A stretch of DNA of 64,000 bases from NCBI GenBank assembly GCA_025403435.1, contig CM046348.1, positions 12,611,000 to 12,674,999 on the forward strand. Direction: 5' to 3'. Source of the DNA: Artocarpus heterophyllus. Its lineage: Eukaryota; Streptophyta; Magnoliopsida; Rosales; Moraceae. The translations under genes were made by a program, and so were the position numbers. The notes below the pieces were generated by a model. That model was not told the origin of the DNA and did no database searches. It saw only the letters and a program-made list of their open reading frames with translations. Below, piece by piece: positions 1 through 11,881 of this stretch (position 1 is the first letter of the stretch; the number at the start of each line of letters is the position of its first letter).

Positions 1-2
1 AT

Positions 3-455
3 CTGGATTCTAGGAAATTAACTTTGGGTTTTGTGTTTACTCTAGGCGGCGGTGCCATCAGTTGGAGAAGTGTGAAGTAAGATTACACTTTAGATTCAAC
101 GATGGAGGCCGAGTATGTGGCAGCTAGTGATGCTTCGAAAGAAGCAGTGTGGCTTTGCAAGTTCCTTGGGGATCTTGAGGTAGTTCCTAGTATGGATAAG
201 GTGGTATCACTGTATTGTGATAACAGTACGGCGGTAGCTAATGCTAAGGAACCAAGATTTCACAAAAAGAGTAAGCATATTGATCATAAGTATCATGTGA
301 TAAAGGACTTCGTTGAGGGCGGGCATGTCACGGTGTGCAAGATCGCTTCAGAGGACAATTTAGTTGACCCATTTACGAAGAAACTTACTGGAAGAGTCTT
401 CAAAAGGCATGTGGAAGCTATGGGGATACGAGATTTGTCATATTTACTCACTTAG
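3..455 (+). pseudogene. copia pol C-terminus (RNase H), broken by a stop
   Basis: In frame with codon 3-5 the translation runs through the end of the copia RNase H domain: a GGGAISWRSVK segment, then STMEAEYVAASDASKEAVWL, then LYCDNSTAVANAKEP, the KHIDHKYH motif and DPFTKKL near the C-terminus. RNase H removes the RNA strand during reverse transcription. A TAA at 78-80 stands where relatives have Gln (SVKQ), so this copy is interrupted; a C-to-T change at CAA would explain it. The reading frame ends in TAG just upstream of the polypurine tract, as expected for the last codon of a copia polyprotein. Confidence 0.85.
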
Positions 456-458
456 TGT

Positions 459-469
459 AAGTGGGAGAT
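459..469 (+). other. polypurine tract of the Angela-like element
   Basis: AAGTGGGAGAT lies directly before the TG of the LTR. This is the usual copia plus-strand primer position and composition. Confidence 0.8.
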
Positions 470-2501
470 TGTTAGACATGTATGCCCTAAGGAGTAAAAA
501 TGTAATAAGTTTTTGGAGACATTTTTTATCAATAAATAATTTATTTATTGTTTATATACCAAATCTTGTCATCTTTACATTCATATTTGTTGAATGTATG
601 TTAAGCAAATAAAAGACTAAGACTGTCGGCCTAAACCTTTAAGAAGTTGGCATATGATGGACAAATTATGTGGAAGACACGATTCTTAAGGTGACAGTCT
701 AAATCATAAGATTCGCAATCGAGGGAATAAAGTTATGCTCTTTATTCATGTAAAGATTATTATGTTGCCTATATCCCTATTAGGAGATGATTTGTCTTGG
801 CCATAGGAGGTAGACTCTACGAATAAAAACATTGGCACGTTGTCATAGGTGACGATGTTAGATCGGGACATAAAGTGAATTGATTTGGATTAATAATTTT
901 GTCTCGGTAAATCGATTCACTTTAGACAATCATTTATATTGTATGTTAATCCTAAGATGAATAATGGGTCTGTTGTCTTGACTTGTGTCTTTTGATGTAC
1001 CAAAGGGTGACACCCATATCTTAATAGTGGTATGCATACCGGTACGTTGGAGGCATGACTCTTGATAGCGTAGACCTGTTATTCATAGATATGGAATCCA
1101 TAACTCCTCTTTAGGAGTAGTGATATCCTCTTATATGCGTTATCTTGTAATTGAAAAACTGGAGCGCTCAACCATTTGGATACATAGGTGTAACCGAATG
1201 GTATACTGTCTTTGGATGGTAAGTTTTTCGATGGTAAGATAATGGAACGTAAGATAAAAATAATCAAAAAGGTAAAACAAAACTTGCCCTTAAGCCGATT
1301 ATGGATAATCATATGGGGATATGATACATTATGATATGTCATGGAGACTTAGCTATACGGGCTTCGTAATTCTATGTAGTTTGAGAGTGCAGCTCCAAGC
1401 TTTTAGTGGAGTAGCATTGGAGTTGATAATTATGAAATATATATCTAGGATGTTGGGTTTCGTAATTATCAGGAGCTTGAACTATATAGGTCCTTTTGGT
1501 CCCCTTTGCTAGCTCACAACATCCTGTAACGATATGGCGTGTTGTTTCAATAATTGGTGACTTATGTCAAATTTATTAGATTGGTTGAAATTTGAAAGAA
1601 TTAAATAATTCATATCTGTTTATCGATTGAATTAATTTTGTGATAAAATTAATTCAAGATAAACTTGTTGAATTATTGGCATCGGATAATTCCTATCTGT
1701 TTATCAGTTGATTTAATTTTGAATAAATTAAATCAAGATAAACTTGTAGAATTATTAAGAATTCATTTATTTTCCTAAAGATTATGTAGATAAAGTTGTT
1801 TTAATTAGATAACTTCTCTATTGGGTTATTTGAATTAAAACTGAGGCTTTAGCCTATAGAATCTTGGGTGGAAAATAAAAGATTCGCTGAGATCTTTTTT
1901 CGGTAGTTCGGCATGCCGATCCTCAAGTTCAGCCTACCGATGGGGCAATTTCGTCCTGCCGATTAGGCAGATCGGCCTGTCGATGTGTGGAAAAAAGATT
2001 ACGCATTTTTACCAGAATTTTATCAGATATTGATCCGAATTTGATTCTGATTTGAATTTTTTGAGACCTAATCTGATAAGGACTGACCCTAGACCCAATC
2101 TCTATAAACAAGGAGTAAGTCACATAAGTTATTCAGATCAATTGAGAGATTAAGAGAGATACTCTGCAAGTGAGAATCTGAAACTCCCTGAGAGCTTTTG
2201 TTCATAAATCACGAACATTAGCTTTGGGTTCTCTCAATTGGTTGGAAGGAGAGTCACCAAGAGGAAGAGCTGTACGTGTGAGCCCACACTCACTCCGATC
2301 GTGGATAGAGAATAGCAAAGAAGACCAATTAGTTGAGGCTCTTTTAGAACGTTACTTCTCTTCACTGATTGCAGGAGCTTTTCGGCACACAAAGGTCAGT
2401 AAGATTTGGTTAATTTATGCATATAGCATGTCAAACTTGTATTTTAAAAAATACTCTGATATAAAATTTTTAAAATTCCACTGCGTACTATTTTTCTAAC
2501 A
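470..2501 (+). repeat. 3' LTR of the Angela-like element (~2.03 kb)
   Basis: The LTR is bounded by TGTTA and TAACA, a perfect 5-bp terminal inverted repeat. Its U3 holds long AT-rich stretches, and a cluster of GCCTACCGAT-like motifs lies at about 1901-1987. A short open frame at 2224-2499 is inside the LTR and is not treated as a gene. The partner LTR is outside the window. Confidence 0.8.
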
Positions 2502-2555
2502 CATGCAACATAGACCTAACCTAACTAGAAAGATTCAAAGCTTGTAAACTTGACC

Positions 2556-3023
2556 TGTTGGATCAAAATCCAATATATATGGGCTAATGTATTAAAAAAA
2601 TGTGAATTAAAGGCTATCAATAAGGTTGCCTAATTAAAAGTGATCAATTTAGGTTTTGGGCTTTTAATGCATCATTAAGTATGGGCCTCCTATGTGTAGA
2701 GACCAAAAATATAATTACTAATTTTATGATGGGCTAAATTGGTAATTAAGGATAATTGCTAGGGTTTAGCAATTATATAAAGGGGTTGTGGTCCCCAAGT
2801 TAGTACGTACATTATTTTTCTATTACCTATCTACAGAGAAATTATAGAGCATTCTAAAAAGGAGGATTTACGTACCAGACTTGGAAGATCCTCAACCAAA
2901 AGATTCAAGAATCACATTCAATCCATGGATTCAGGTTAGCTTCCGCATCTTATTAATATTCTTGATGATTTGACATGAACGATCCTGGGTGATGATGGTT
3001 TTCATCACAATTTTATTCTAACA
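2556..3023 (+). mobile_element. Solo copia LTR (468 bp) with perfect TSD
   Basis: The sequence begins TGTTGGATCA and ends TTCTAACA, and is flanked on both sides by TGACC (2551-2555 and 3024-3028). A TATA-like TATATAAAGGGG lies near 2775. Its 3' part (GCTTCCGCA... then TTTGACATGAACGATC) resembles the LTR ends at 42345-42425 and 48737-48821, so it is a relative of that copia family, though not the same family. The matching 5-bp duplication around one LTR indicates that the internal part was lost by LTR-LTR recombination. Confidence 0.9.
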
Positions 3024-3431
3024 TGACCAACATACCAAATCCAACATAGAATTATTATCATCAAGTCTTAAACTAAAAGATAAACATCAAGAAAAAAAAA
3101 TAAGATTTTTAGATTCAACAACAAAAGAAAAAAATGCTACCTTAGAAGTTGAAGGATTTGAGGAGCACTTTGTTAAAATCTCTCGAGGGGATATGAAATA
3201 AAGGTTGCTAGGATCATTTTGAGATGGGTTGTGTCAACCACCAACATCGGAGGTGGCGGCTCACTGCTTGGTCAGTAGTAGAGTTCTAGTGAGGTTTCAT
3301 ACATGGTGGATTTTATGGGGCAACATGAGTCTTGTTTCATTTTCCTATTTATTCTGAGCCTTTAGCTAGAAGAAACATTCAATTTAGACTTGAAATGAAG
3401 GAGCTATGGGTTTTGAAGCTTTGAGTTTCTG

Positions 3432-3551
3432 TAGAAGAAAGAGAGAGAGGGAGAACAATGTAGAGAGAGAAAGAAAGGGGGAGAGAGTCAATAAAAATAA
3501 GAGAAGGAAGAGAAAAGAAGAAACAAAAAGGAAAAAGGAAAAGAGATAGGT
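3432..3551 (+). repeat. Purine-rich (GA) low-complexity tract
   Basis: About 120 bases are almost all A and G, with several GAGAGAG runs. This is low-complexity sequence; no coding frame is seen. Confidence 0.8.
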
Positions 3552-3563
3552 TGAGCTTTTTGT

Positions 3564-3583
3564 TATATATATATATATATATG
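3564..3583 (+). repeat. (TA)n microsatellite
   Basis: Ten TA units directly follow the purine tract. Confidence 0.9.
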
Positions 3584-5564
3584 AGATGTTTTTAATTAAA
3601 GCTCGACATAAATAAAGTTATCCATTTAGTTTTTTGTTTAGAAGACAGTAATATAAATAGTTGTACAGACATATAATACGGATAAAAAGCTGACACATAT
3701 TTTTAAATAACAATATTTTGTACATGAAAAATTTAAACTAAAACAATATTATAACTAAAAATTAATCACAATTTTGTCAATTATTTAACGCTAATAATCA
3801 TATTAAATTGTTATGTTGGGAGTGGTTAGGATGGTTGTCTTGGCAAGTGATGGGGGTGGCTCGATTGAATATGGCTAGACCCAAGTGATCTCGAAGACAG
3901 TGGTATCCAAGGGTGACACCTATTTCAATTCCCGTGCCATAATGATGAAGACTTTAGTAGAGAGAACCTCTAAGAGAGCGAATGGAATGGTATGAAAGAA
4001 GAATGTAACTAGTTTATGGAGGACTTTACAACTTCTTTGTGATGAAAACATGCATGTTAGAAGATTTTGCTAGGTTCTTGGTGAAAATTAATTGTGTTTT
4101 TATGGTGTAGAGAGTGAGTATTTGTAGGAAAGTGGCCAAGCTTAAGGAAACTAAGAGGTTTCAGCTTGGTTGGTGATTTTTTCATGGGGAGTTTAGTTAG
4201 TTAGACAAGTTATTGGGCTTTAGTTTCATTGTAGAAGTAAAAAATGGCAGCCACCCGAGGCAGTAGAGGTTCTATCCATCATTTTGAATATGGTCAACCT
4301 TAGTTTATTGTGCTGTCAGGTGTGTTAATGCTCAGCCATCCCATAAGTCTGCTTTGGTTGACATGCAAGGAGGGATACCAAACTGCAGAAAGTTGTTTTG
4401 CTCTCTCTTTTTTTAAAAATAAAATAAAACAAAATAAAATATTAGGTCTTTGGGGCTTGTTCCAACTACGACCAATTGGAGTAAAAAGCCTGCGGAAAAA
4501 AATTACATAAAATGCGTTTTGGTTACCATTTTTTTTAATTAAAAACGTGCCCTTTTTTTTCACTTTTTAAAACTTACCCTTTCACATTTGTTGTATTTTT
4601 CATATAATTTACAATTTACTATTTTACCCTCTTTTTTAACAAACATTGATCTAAGACAATTCCTAATTTGTCTCACACCTTCTCTCTAATCTCCCCCCTC
4701 TCTCTCTCTGTTCCTCTTCTACGAATTTGCCTTTCTCCCTCCTTCCAACACCTCTACATCTCACCCAAGCAATGGACCTATAGATCCAACGATGCTCGAA
4801 GCTCCGACGTTGTTGTGCGAGCGACTCACCGTCGCGATCTACAGCAGCAGATTTGCAGTCGCTGAGTGCCGTTTAAAATGGTGATGATGTTCAAATATCG
4901 GCTTGCATGAATGAAGATCGTCGTCTCCTCCGTAGATTTGAGATCTCTGCCATTTGATATCGTAACGTCGGTCATAGATGAGATCTCTGTCGTTTGAGAG
5001 ACTCGCTGCCATGATCTGTAGATGCCCCAGCAAAGCTCGTTATGATTCAAGTTTCTCATTCATGACAATTGGCTATGTTTCTCACTCTAGAATTGCTTTT
5101 GTTAGTGGAAATTGGAAGATTCAATCATGGCTTGTCTGTTTTCAAAGTTGAAAAAATTTGAATAAATATAAGTAGATCCGGTCAGGAGTGCAACTTTTCT
5201 TCATTGGTTTGCGCCTTCTATTACACTATGAAGAGTTTGGTAATCTGGTTCTTTATTTTGAGTGGTTGAGCCTGAGGATATATGTTACTATTTCAGAGAT
5301 GGATGATTGAAGATTTTTTTTTTAATTTTTTTTATTCTGTAATCTGTTTTTTTAATAGAGATTTCTATGTATGTTTTTTTAATATTCGCTAACGAATAGA
5401 ATTAAAGGAAACTTATATAATGGAAATTCGCAATGACGTGATTTGGAACTATTAGCGTTTTAGCTTCTTGTGCTACTAAAAAGTTACGGTTTTGCTTTTA
5501 ACAACAAACAAATTACACTATAATGAGAAAATATGATGTAACCTTGTGAGTTTTAGCTCTAAAC
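3584..5564. other. Intergenic DNA without a recognised gene
   Basis: AT-rich sequence. The short frames at 4300-4563, 4668-4865 and 4826-5059 are pyrimidine-rich or lie on overlapping strands and show no family motif. I see no gene or complete transposon. Confidence 0.6.
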
Positions 5565-6210
5565 CTATCAGGTTATATTCTAATATCTTACGCCGGCAAT
5601 CAGAGGCGGTTAGTGCATTTTTGTTTTAAAGAAAATATGTTGGAATCTAGTAGAAACCTACTAGGTTACAATCCGACACCTCATGCTGGTGACAGTGACC
5701 GGAGGTGGTTGATGCTTTTTTGTTTCAAAGAAAATATGTTAAAATCTGATAGGTTTTAACTTTGGAACCTTTGGCACTCGCGTCAACGATTGGAGACAAC
5801 TAGTGTTTCTTTATTTCAAAAAAATATATTGAAATATGGTAGGTTCCAACTTTGAAACCTATCAGGTTACAATCTGATACCCTATGCCAGCGACCGGAGG
5901 CGGTTAACCTTTCTTTGTTTCAAAAGAAAGTATTTTGGAATCTTTGGAACCTACAGGTTATAATCTAGCACTCCGTACCAGTGACTAGAGACGATTGGTC
6001 TTTCTTTGTTTAATTCAAAGAAAATATTTTTGAATCCAGTAGCTTCCAATTTTAGAATCTACCAGGTTATAATCTGATATCCTGCCCGGCGATGGAGGCT
6101 ATTGGCCTTCTTTGTTTCAAAGATAATATATTGGAATCTAGTAAGTTTCAATTTTGGAACCTACCAGGTTATAATCCGGTACTTTACGTTGGCGAGCAGA
6201 GTAATCTACC
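5565..6210 (+). repeat. Degenerate ~100-bp tandem repeat, about 6.5 copies
   Basis: A unit starting CCTA(C/T)CAGGTTA(C/T)AATC, followed by a GC-richer core (GGCGAC..GGAGGCGGTT) and then TTTCTTTGTTTCAAAGAAAA and TTGGAATCT, recurs with starts near 5565, 5656, 5768, 5858, 5950, 6059 and 6160. Unit length varies from about 90 to 112 bp. The copy at 5768 lacks the AGGTTAYAATC block. No open frame runs through it. Confidence 0.8.
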
Positions 6211-9200
6211 ACATGAGAGAGTAAAAAACGAAGCTAATTTGGACTTTAATAAATCATCTTTTGAAGGGTAACTTGAACTTTCAATAAATTATCAATTTCT
6301 AATAAATGGGTTGTTTTAATAAGTGGCTTGTTGGATAGCATTTTTAATAAGGTGAGAGATTTGTAGGACATCTATGTTCTTTTCTCTTAATGACGAGTGG
6401 GCTAATTGGGCCAGATAGGCTGATTAGGCATAGTGGATATTTTATTAGGATTGGGCTAAGTTATTTTTGAATGGTTTTTTTGTTTTATTTTGATCTAATT
6501 TCCTAGCTCATTTTGTTCTACTTCCTTGTAGACTTAATCCATAAGTAAATCAAAAGTCTAACTGAACTGAATAAAACGAGTCTGATTATGTTTTTTTGCC
6601 TTCTACACTACAATCCACTTAAAGATTTCCCAACATAGCTCGCTCTACGTTCTATACCTTGAGCCATATCACAAAATATGTATTGGGCTTGAACCTTTGC
6701 ATTGAGAGTCGGCATGTTGCGCCATTTTTGCAAAGCGTCAACCTTTGGTCCTGACAATACTGGCAGGTGCCAGCTAGAATTTCAGTATGAGTTTAAAAAG
6801 CAGCTTTTTAATAGAAGAAATTCAAATTTCAAGTGAAATAAAGATAAAATCAAACTTTAGGTCAGCGGGGATGTATCTAGACCTTTCTTATTGTTGGGCT
6901 TTGCTTACTGAAAGGGATCCCATTGTGATGCTTTAAGTTTTACAGTTTCATTGAGAGAAAATCCAAGCATTTCTTAAGGCTCAAATACTTATCTCTCAAA
7001 CCTGTTTTTCCACCGTGTATTTTGATAATCTAGAGTAAGTTCAAGAAGGAGCTAAAGGCAAATTATGCTCGGAGTATGTCAGTTTGATTCGTATGTGGAC
7101 ATAGCATGGAATATATTAGTAGCACCAAAGGCAGGTTTAAGATTTGGAATAAGACAATGAATCTGAAGGCAAGTTAGAAGGAGACGTCGTGAGTTTTACA
7201 TTTGGTAGATTTTCTAAGCATTCATAATTCTCAATCTTTTGTAAGTGTAATTCGGTGCTAGTAAAATCTTTATATTATTTGATGTGATTAACACTCATGG
7301 TTTATGTCATGTGGGTTTTTAGCCATGTAAAATGACTATTAGCAATCGTTGTCTCATTTATTTTTATGCTTATTATTTTTTGCAATAATTTTTTACTGCA
7401 TACTAACATGACGTTACTGAGTTATTTTGTACACAAAAACATGTTTTTATAATCCGTCAGCTCTTACATAAACAAATTAACTTAATTTTTTTTAAGATAT
7501 AAAGATAGATGGTCTTTTTAAAAATATGTATAAAATAAATTACTATAATTTTTTTAAATTAGACAAACGATCTTTTTAAACCGTGTTTGGAAAAAGAAAA
7601 TCTGATAATACCGTAAAGAAACCCAAAAGAAATCCTTGAATAAAACCCAAATGACTGCTTCAGAAAAAAAAAAAAAAAGACATAGACACTACGACGATCG
7701 GAGGGACAACGAGGTTGGTTAGTAATAACGGTCCCCAAGATTTGCTGTGTTGATTTTAGTGTTTTATCCCAAAGATGATTTTTTGTTTTTCGTGTCTTCC
7801 TTCCACTTTGAACCTCTTGATACACGATAGCTTTTTTGCTGAAAGTCTATATACCTGCTGTTGAGAATTTAAAAGGAATCTGTCTTAAATGTCATTTTGG
7901 TTAAAGATAATCTTTGATTTTTCTGTTCCCTTCCTCCTTCAATGGTGTTGTTTATGAGCATATTTGCTCGAAAGACAAACATTGGCAAGTTTTTTAGAGG
8001 CAGATGTTGCAGCTTTGATGTTTGCATTTTTTTTCTTTTCTGTTTTTACTTTTGTCTTATTTTTCTTTTTTTCCCTTCAGTTTTGATGTATGCATTTCAG
8101 GGTATGGTATTTTCATCTAAATCGTTTTAGCTATGCTTCATTGACCTTAAAACAAGATTTAGTGGGAGTTTTCCTTCAGGACTTGCGGCTAAATTTTATG
8201 AATGGGACAGCTACTGAGACAGCATACAGGGACAACAAATCCTTTCTCCCACTAAAAAGGCCACGAAGCCTAATGTTTTTTTATCTGCCATTGTTAAGGA
8301 CAGCTGTCATCTCTTGATTGGTTGAGCTGTGAAGATTACTAGTAGCCGTTTCACTTAGACTATAACTTTGTTAATTGGACTTGTCTTTAGAAACAGCTGT
8401 CAGCCAATGACTGGCTGCAATTGAAGTACAAGTACGTGTTAGATAGATGAGGTTATTCCTTCGGTTCTAAGTTCTGTTATTCTAGTGAGAGAAAATACCA
8501 AGAATTAGGGAGAAAAATAACATGTGTTGTGTGTCTTTGGCCGGTGAGAAAAGAGAGACTTTTCTGAGGGAGAAAATTCGGGGTTTGTAGTAAAAATTGG
8601 GTGAGTGTTAGTTTCTCAAGAATTTGAGAGAAACTACGTGAGAATCCAATTGTACTAAGAGCTTGGTCTTGAAGCCAAAGAGGGTGTAACACATACTAAG
8701 AGTGGATTAGACTAGAGGTGAAAGCCTCTGACTTTGATATAGGATTATTTGAATTTGAACCAAGTATAAATCGATTGTGTTCTCTTGTTCTTTGCATTTT
8801 TTCTTTTGGATTCTGTGTTTTTTTGGAATTTGTTCTTCTTTGTGTTTCTTCTTCTGGGTTGGTGGCTGGTTTGTTCTTGGTTCTTTTGCAGATAAAGGGG
8901 TCGATTTCTTGACAGCCTTCTATATTTTTCACTCTCTCTTCTTTTATTATTTATTTATATATTTTTTTAGAAAAGTGGCTCATTGAGATCCCAGGATCTC
9001 CGGTTGGTGCTGTTGGCAATCAATGGCGGCTCTTTCAACAAAGTACGATGCAAGATATGCAAGAACGCGCAGTTTCTAGAGTGACCAAATGAAATCCATT
9101 TTTCCTTAAAAGAGAAAAGCCGCTGACAGTGACAAACAAGACGATCGAGGAATAAAATGCCAAGCAAATGCACAGAGTGAGCCACAGAATTCTCTGGAAG

Positions 9201-11466
9201 CAACCATATATATATGCAACACTCATCTGACATTTTCATCTATTTTTACGAAATTTTTTATATTTTAAAATTATCAATATAAAAATAGTGATGTAGTATT
9301 TTTTTAATAGAATATTCAAAAATTTTCATAGAAATATTTGTAAACATTGATATTTTCATGCAAAATATTGATTTTCATAAAAAGTGAAGTAGTAAAGGAC
9401 AAAATATTGTAAAATTTTTATGTAAATTTTGCAAAAATATTGATCGACAGAGTATCGGTATTTTATAATTGTTATTTTATCTAATTTTGAATGTAAAATT
9501 CATATATTTTTTAACTTAATTTTGAATATAGTGTTTTGAATTATATAAAAAAACTTGTAAACACATGTCGTCTTAGTACCAATATTGTTTAAACCATGAA
9601 AATATTCTAATATTTAAATACCTTCAATCCTAATCTCTTATTATCATGAATATTTATTATATAATTAGTATTTTGATTAAGAGTTTCATACACTATTTTA
9701 GAGTTTTCTAAAATTTCATTAAAAATACTATTTTAATATGAAATTTATGTATTTTATGTCGATTTCTAATGATATCAATATTTTTATTAATGTTTTCTTT
9801 AAATATAAGTATCTATATTTCCGTCGATGTCGACATTTATATATTTGTGTCAAAAAGAAGATAAGCTGTATAGTCTCATGTTAACTAAAAATAATCTAGT
9901 CCCAAATGAACTCTGTTATCGTTAAAGACAATAATTTTGAACCAGGATAAAAAAGCTTGAACAATGATGAACATGGTTATTGGCATATCCCTAATGATCA
10001 GAAATAGACATGTGAATTTTGAGTTTTTTTTTTTTTTCCTTGGAAGTATTTTTTATGTCTTTTCCTCTTATATGTGGATATTTCTGGATATTTTGCGAAT
10101 GCATCTATAGAATATCAATGGGTATCCAGCATTCGGGGGTAAAATGTTGGAGAAAAAAGTAAGGAAGAATCAAGAAAAAAGATTTTTGAAATTTTTTAAA
10201 GTAAATAATAAATTTTAAAAATATTTATAGTAAATAACAAATTTACATTGTAAATAATTTATTTATTGTGTAAATGAGAGGAAAAATAAATTATTCATTG
10301 CAAATAAGGGAATAAAGAAATTATTTACTCCTTAAATCTATTTATTGTATTAATAAGAGTTATTTATATTGTAATTTATGGAATAAATAAATCATTTATA
10401 TTATAAAACTGTTATTTATTATAAATATTTTAAAAAGCTGCTGCAATTAGTTCTGAAAAGCGACGTTTCCTAAACTTTTATGCAAAGCTTTGACATTTAG
10501 CATATCTTCAGGAACGAAATATTTTCACTCTGTGTATTCATATTGTTATTTGAAAAATATAGACAAAGTTGTTGATAGATAGTCATCGTTGCTTTCATCA
10601 TAGAAAAGTAAAAGAAAACATGGCGGGCATAAATGTAATTTTAATAAATTAAAAAAATGTAGTATTAATCTTTGATGAGTGAGATAAAGTTTGTGAATCT
10701 TACAATCGGGGCATGATTTGGGAGCTTTATAGTGGAACAAATATTTTTGTCTTGTTGATAGATAATATTATTTTAATTTTTAAATTAATTTTTTTACGAT
10801 GTGATTTGAGAATATTTACATTAAAAATCTTTAATGTGCATCAAAAAACTACTTTTAATCATAAATTAGGTGGATAAAAATAAGGGTTAATGAGACAATT
10901 GGCCCAATTATGTTTATTGAATTGAAATATGACTCTAATTTATAAAAGTTATACAAATGTCTCATAATGATATCATTAAAATTATTTATATGTAATTATA
11001 TAGTACAATATGCAATATCATTAAGATAATAACTATATCATTAAAGACATTTTTTAGATATTTTAAATATTATGTTTGATTTTAATTTTATAACAATAAT
11101 TTAAACATGTATTATAATTTTTTCTTAAAAAAATAATTAATCCAACCTTAAAATTACACTACTTATATGTGTAAGACACCTAAGGTCTTTAAGGAAGAAT
11201 TTTAAGAAAGGACCAAAAAAAAATTGAATTGAGGAAATGACCTTTTTTTAACCAAAAAATACGTTTTTTTTATTTAGATAAACTGTCTCAATTTTTTTCA
11301 AAAAAATAAAAAAAATGACTGTAGGAAGATAATAAACCTCAACAAGATAAAAAAAACAAAACTTAAACTATTTTAATGTCTAAAAAATTTTTTTTTGTCA
11401 AAAACTGACAAAAAAATCACTGACAAAAAAAATTTTCTTAAAAAGTTATTTTTACAAATCTTTTAG
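6211..11466. other. Intergenic DNA, AT-rich, no recognised gene
   Basis: No frame longer than about 90 codons and no family motif was found. 8150-8800 has an LTR-like feel (a purine-rich AGTGGGAGTT near 8160, then GA-rich leader-like sequence and CAGCTGTCA repeats at about 8301 and 8395), but no boundaries or duplications could be fixed. 9240-11460 is extremely AT-rich with homopolymers. Confidence 0.55.
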
Positions 11467-11582
11467 GGCCCGTTTGGTTTAAGTATTTGAATAGAATATT
11501 TGAATGAAAATTTAAATTTTTATGAGAGAAAATACTATAACAAAATAATTCAAACTGAGATTCGAGTAAAGAAACAAACGGG
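11467..11582. mobile_element. Candidate MITE (~116 bp)
   Basis: The left end GGCCCGTTTGGTTT and the reverse complement of the right end, CCCGTTTGTTTC, form imperfect terminal inverted repeats, and TTTTAG occurs directly outside both ends (11461-11466 and 11583-11588). The GGCCCGTTTGG terminus is common among plant MITEs. The interior is AT-rich and non-coding. The superfamily is not assigned. Confidence 0.5.
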
Positions 11583-11838
11583 TTTTAGTCTTTTTAAGTC
11601 TTGTCCAAAAGTTAAAATTATAGTACTTCTGTTATTATTATTTCAACTGTACAAAGGACGAAAAGAGATACCGAAAGGAGACGCGAAAAGATATGCCTCG
11701 TTTTTATCGCAGAAACCAGAAAGATACATGAAAATATAAAATAAATTAAAAAAAAGCAGATTAAGACAGCCACCAGTACACACCAAGATTCATGTGAGTG
11801 AAAACAGCAGTACACTGTCATCTTTAACACCACAGCTT

Positions 11839-11859
11839 GGAGAGAGAGAGAGAGAGAGA
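11839..11859 (+). repeat. (GA)n microsatellite downstream of the amidotransferase gene
   Basis: A run of GA units lies just past the stop codon of the minus-strand gene, so it would be (CT)n in the 3' untranslated region of its transcript. Confidence 0.85.
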
Positions 11860-11881
11860 CGACAACATGGGAACAAAACGC

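Larger units (their letters stand above)
1..2501 (+). mobile_element. 3' end of an Angela-like Ty1/copia retrotransposon
   Basis: The window opens inside the C-terminal RNase H part of a copia polyprotein, followed by a polypurine tract (459-469) and a long LTR that begins TGTTAGACATG and ends TCTAACA. The 5' LTR, gag and most of pol lie outside the window, so the target-site duplication cannot be checked; the five bases after the LTR are CATGC. The RNase H wording and the ~2 kb LTR fit the Angela lineage, which is known for long LTRs; that lineage call is inference. Confidence 0.85.

Noticed and set aside
8150..8800. LTR-like stretch
   Set aside because: No TG/CA boundaries, duplication or partner copy could be fixed.
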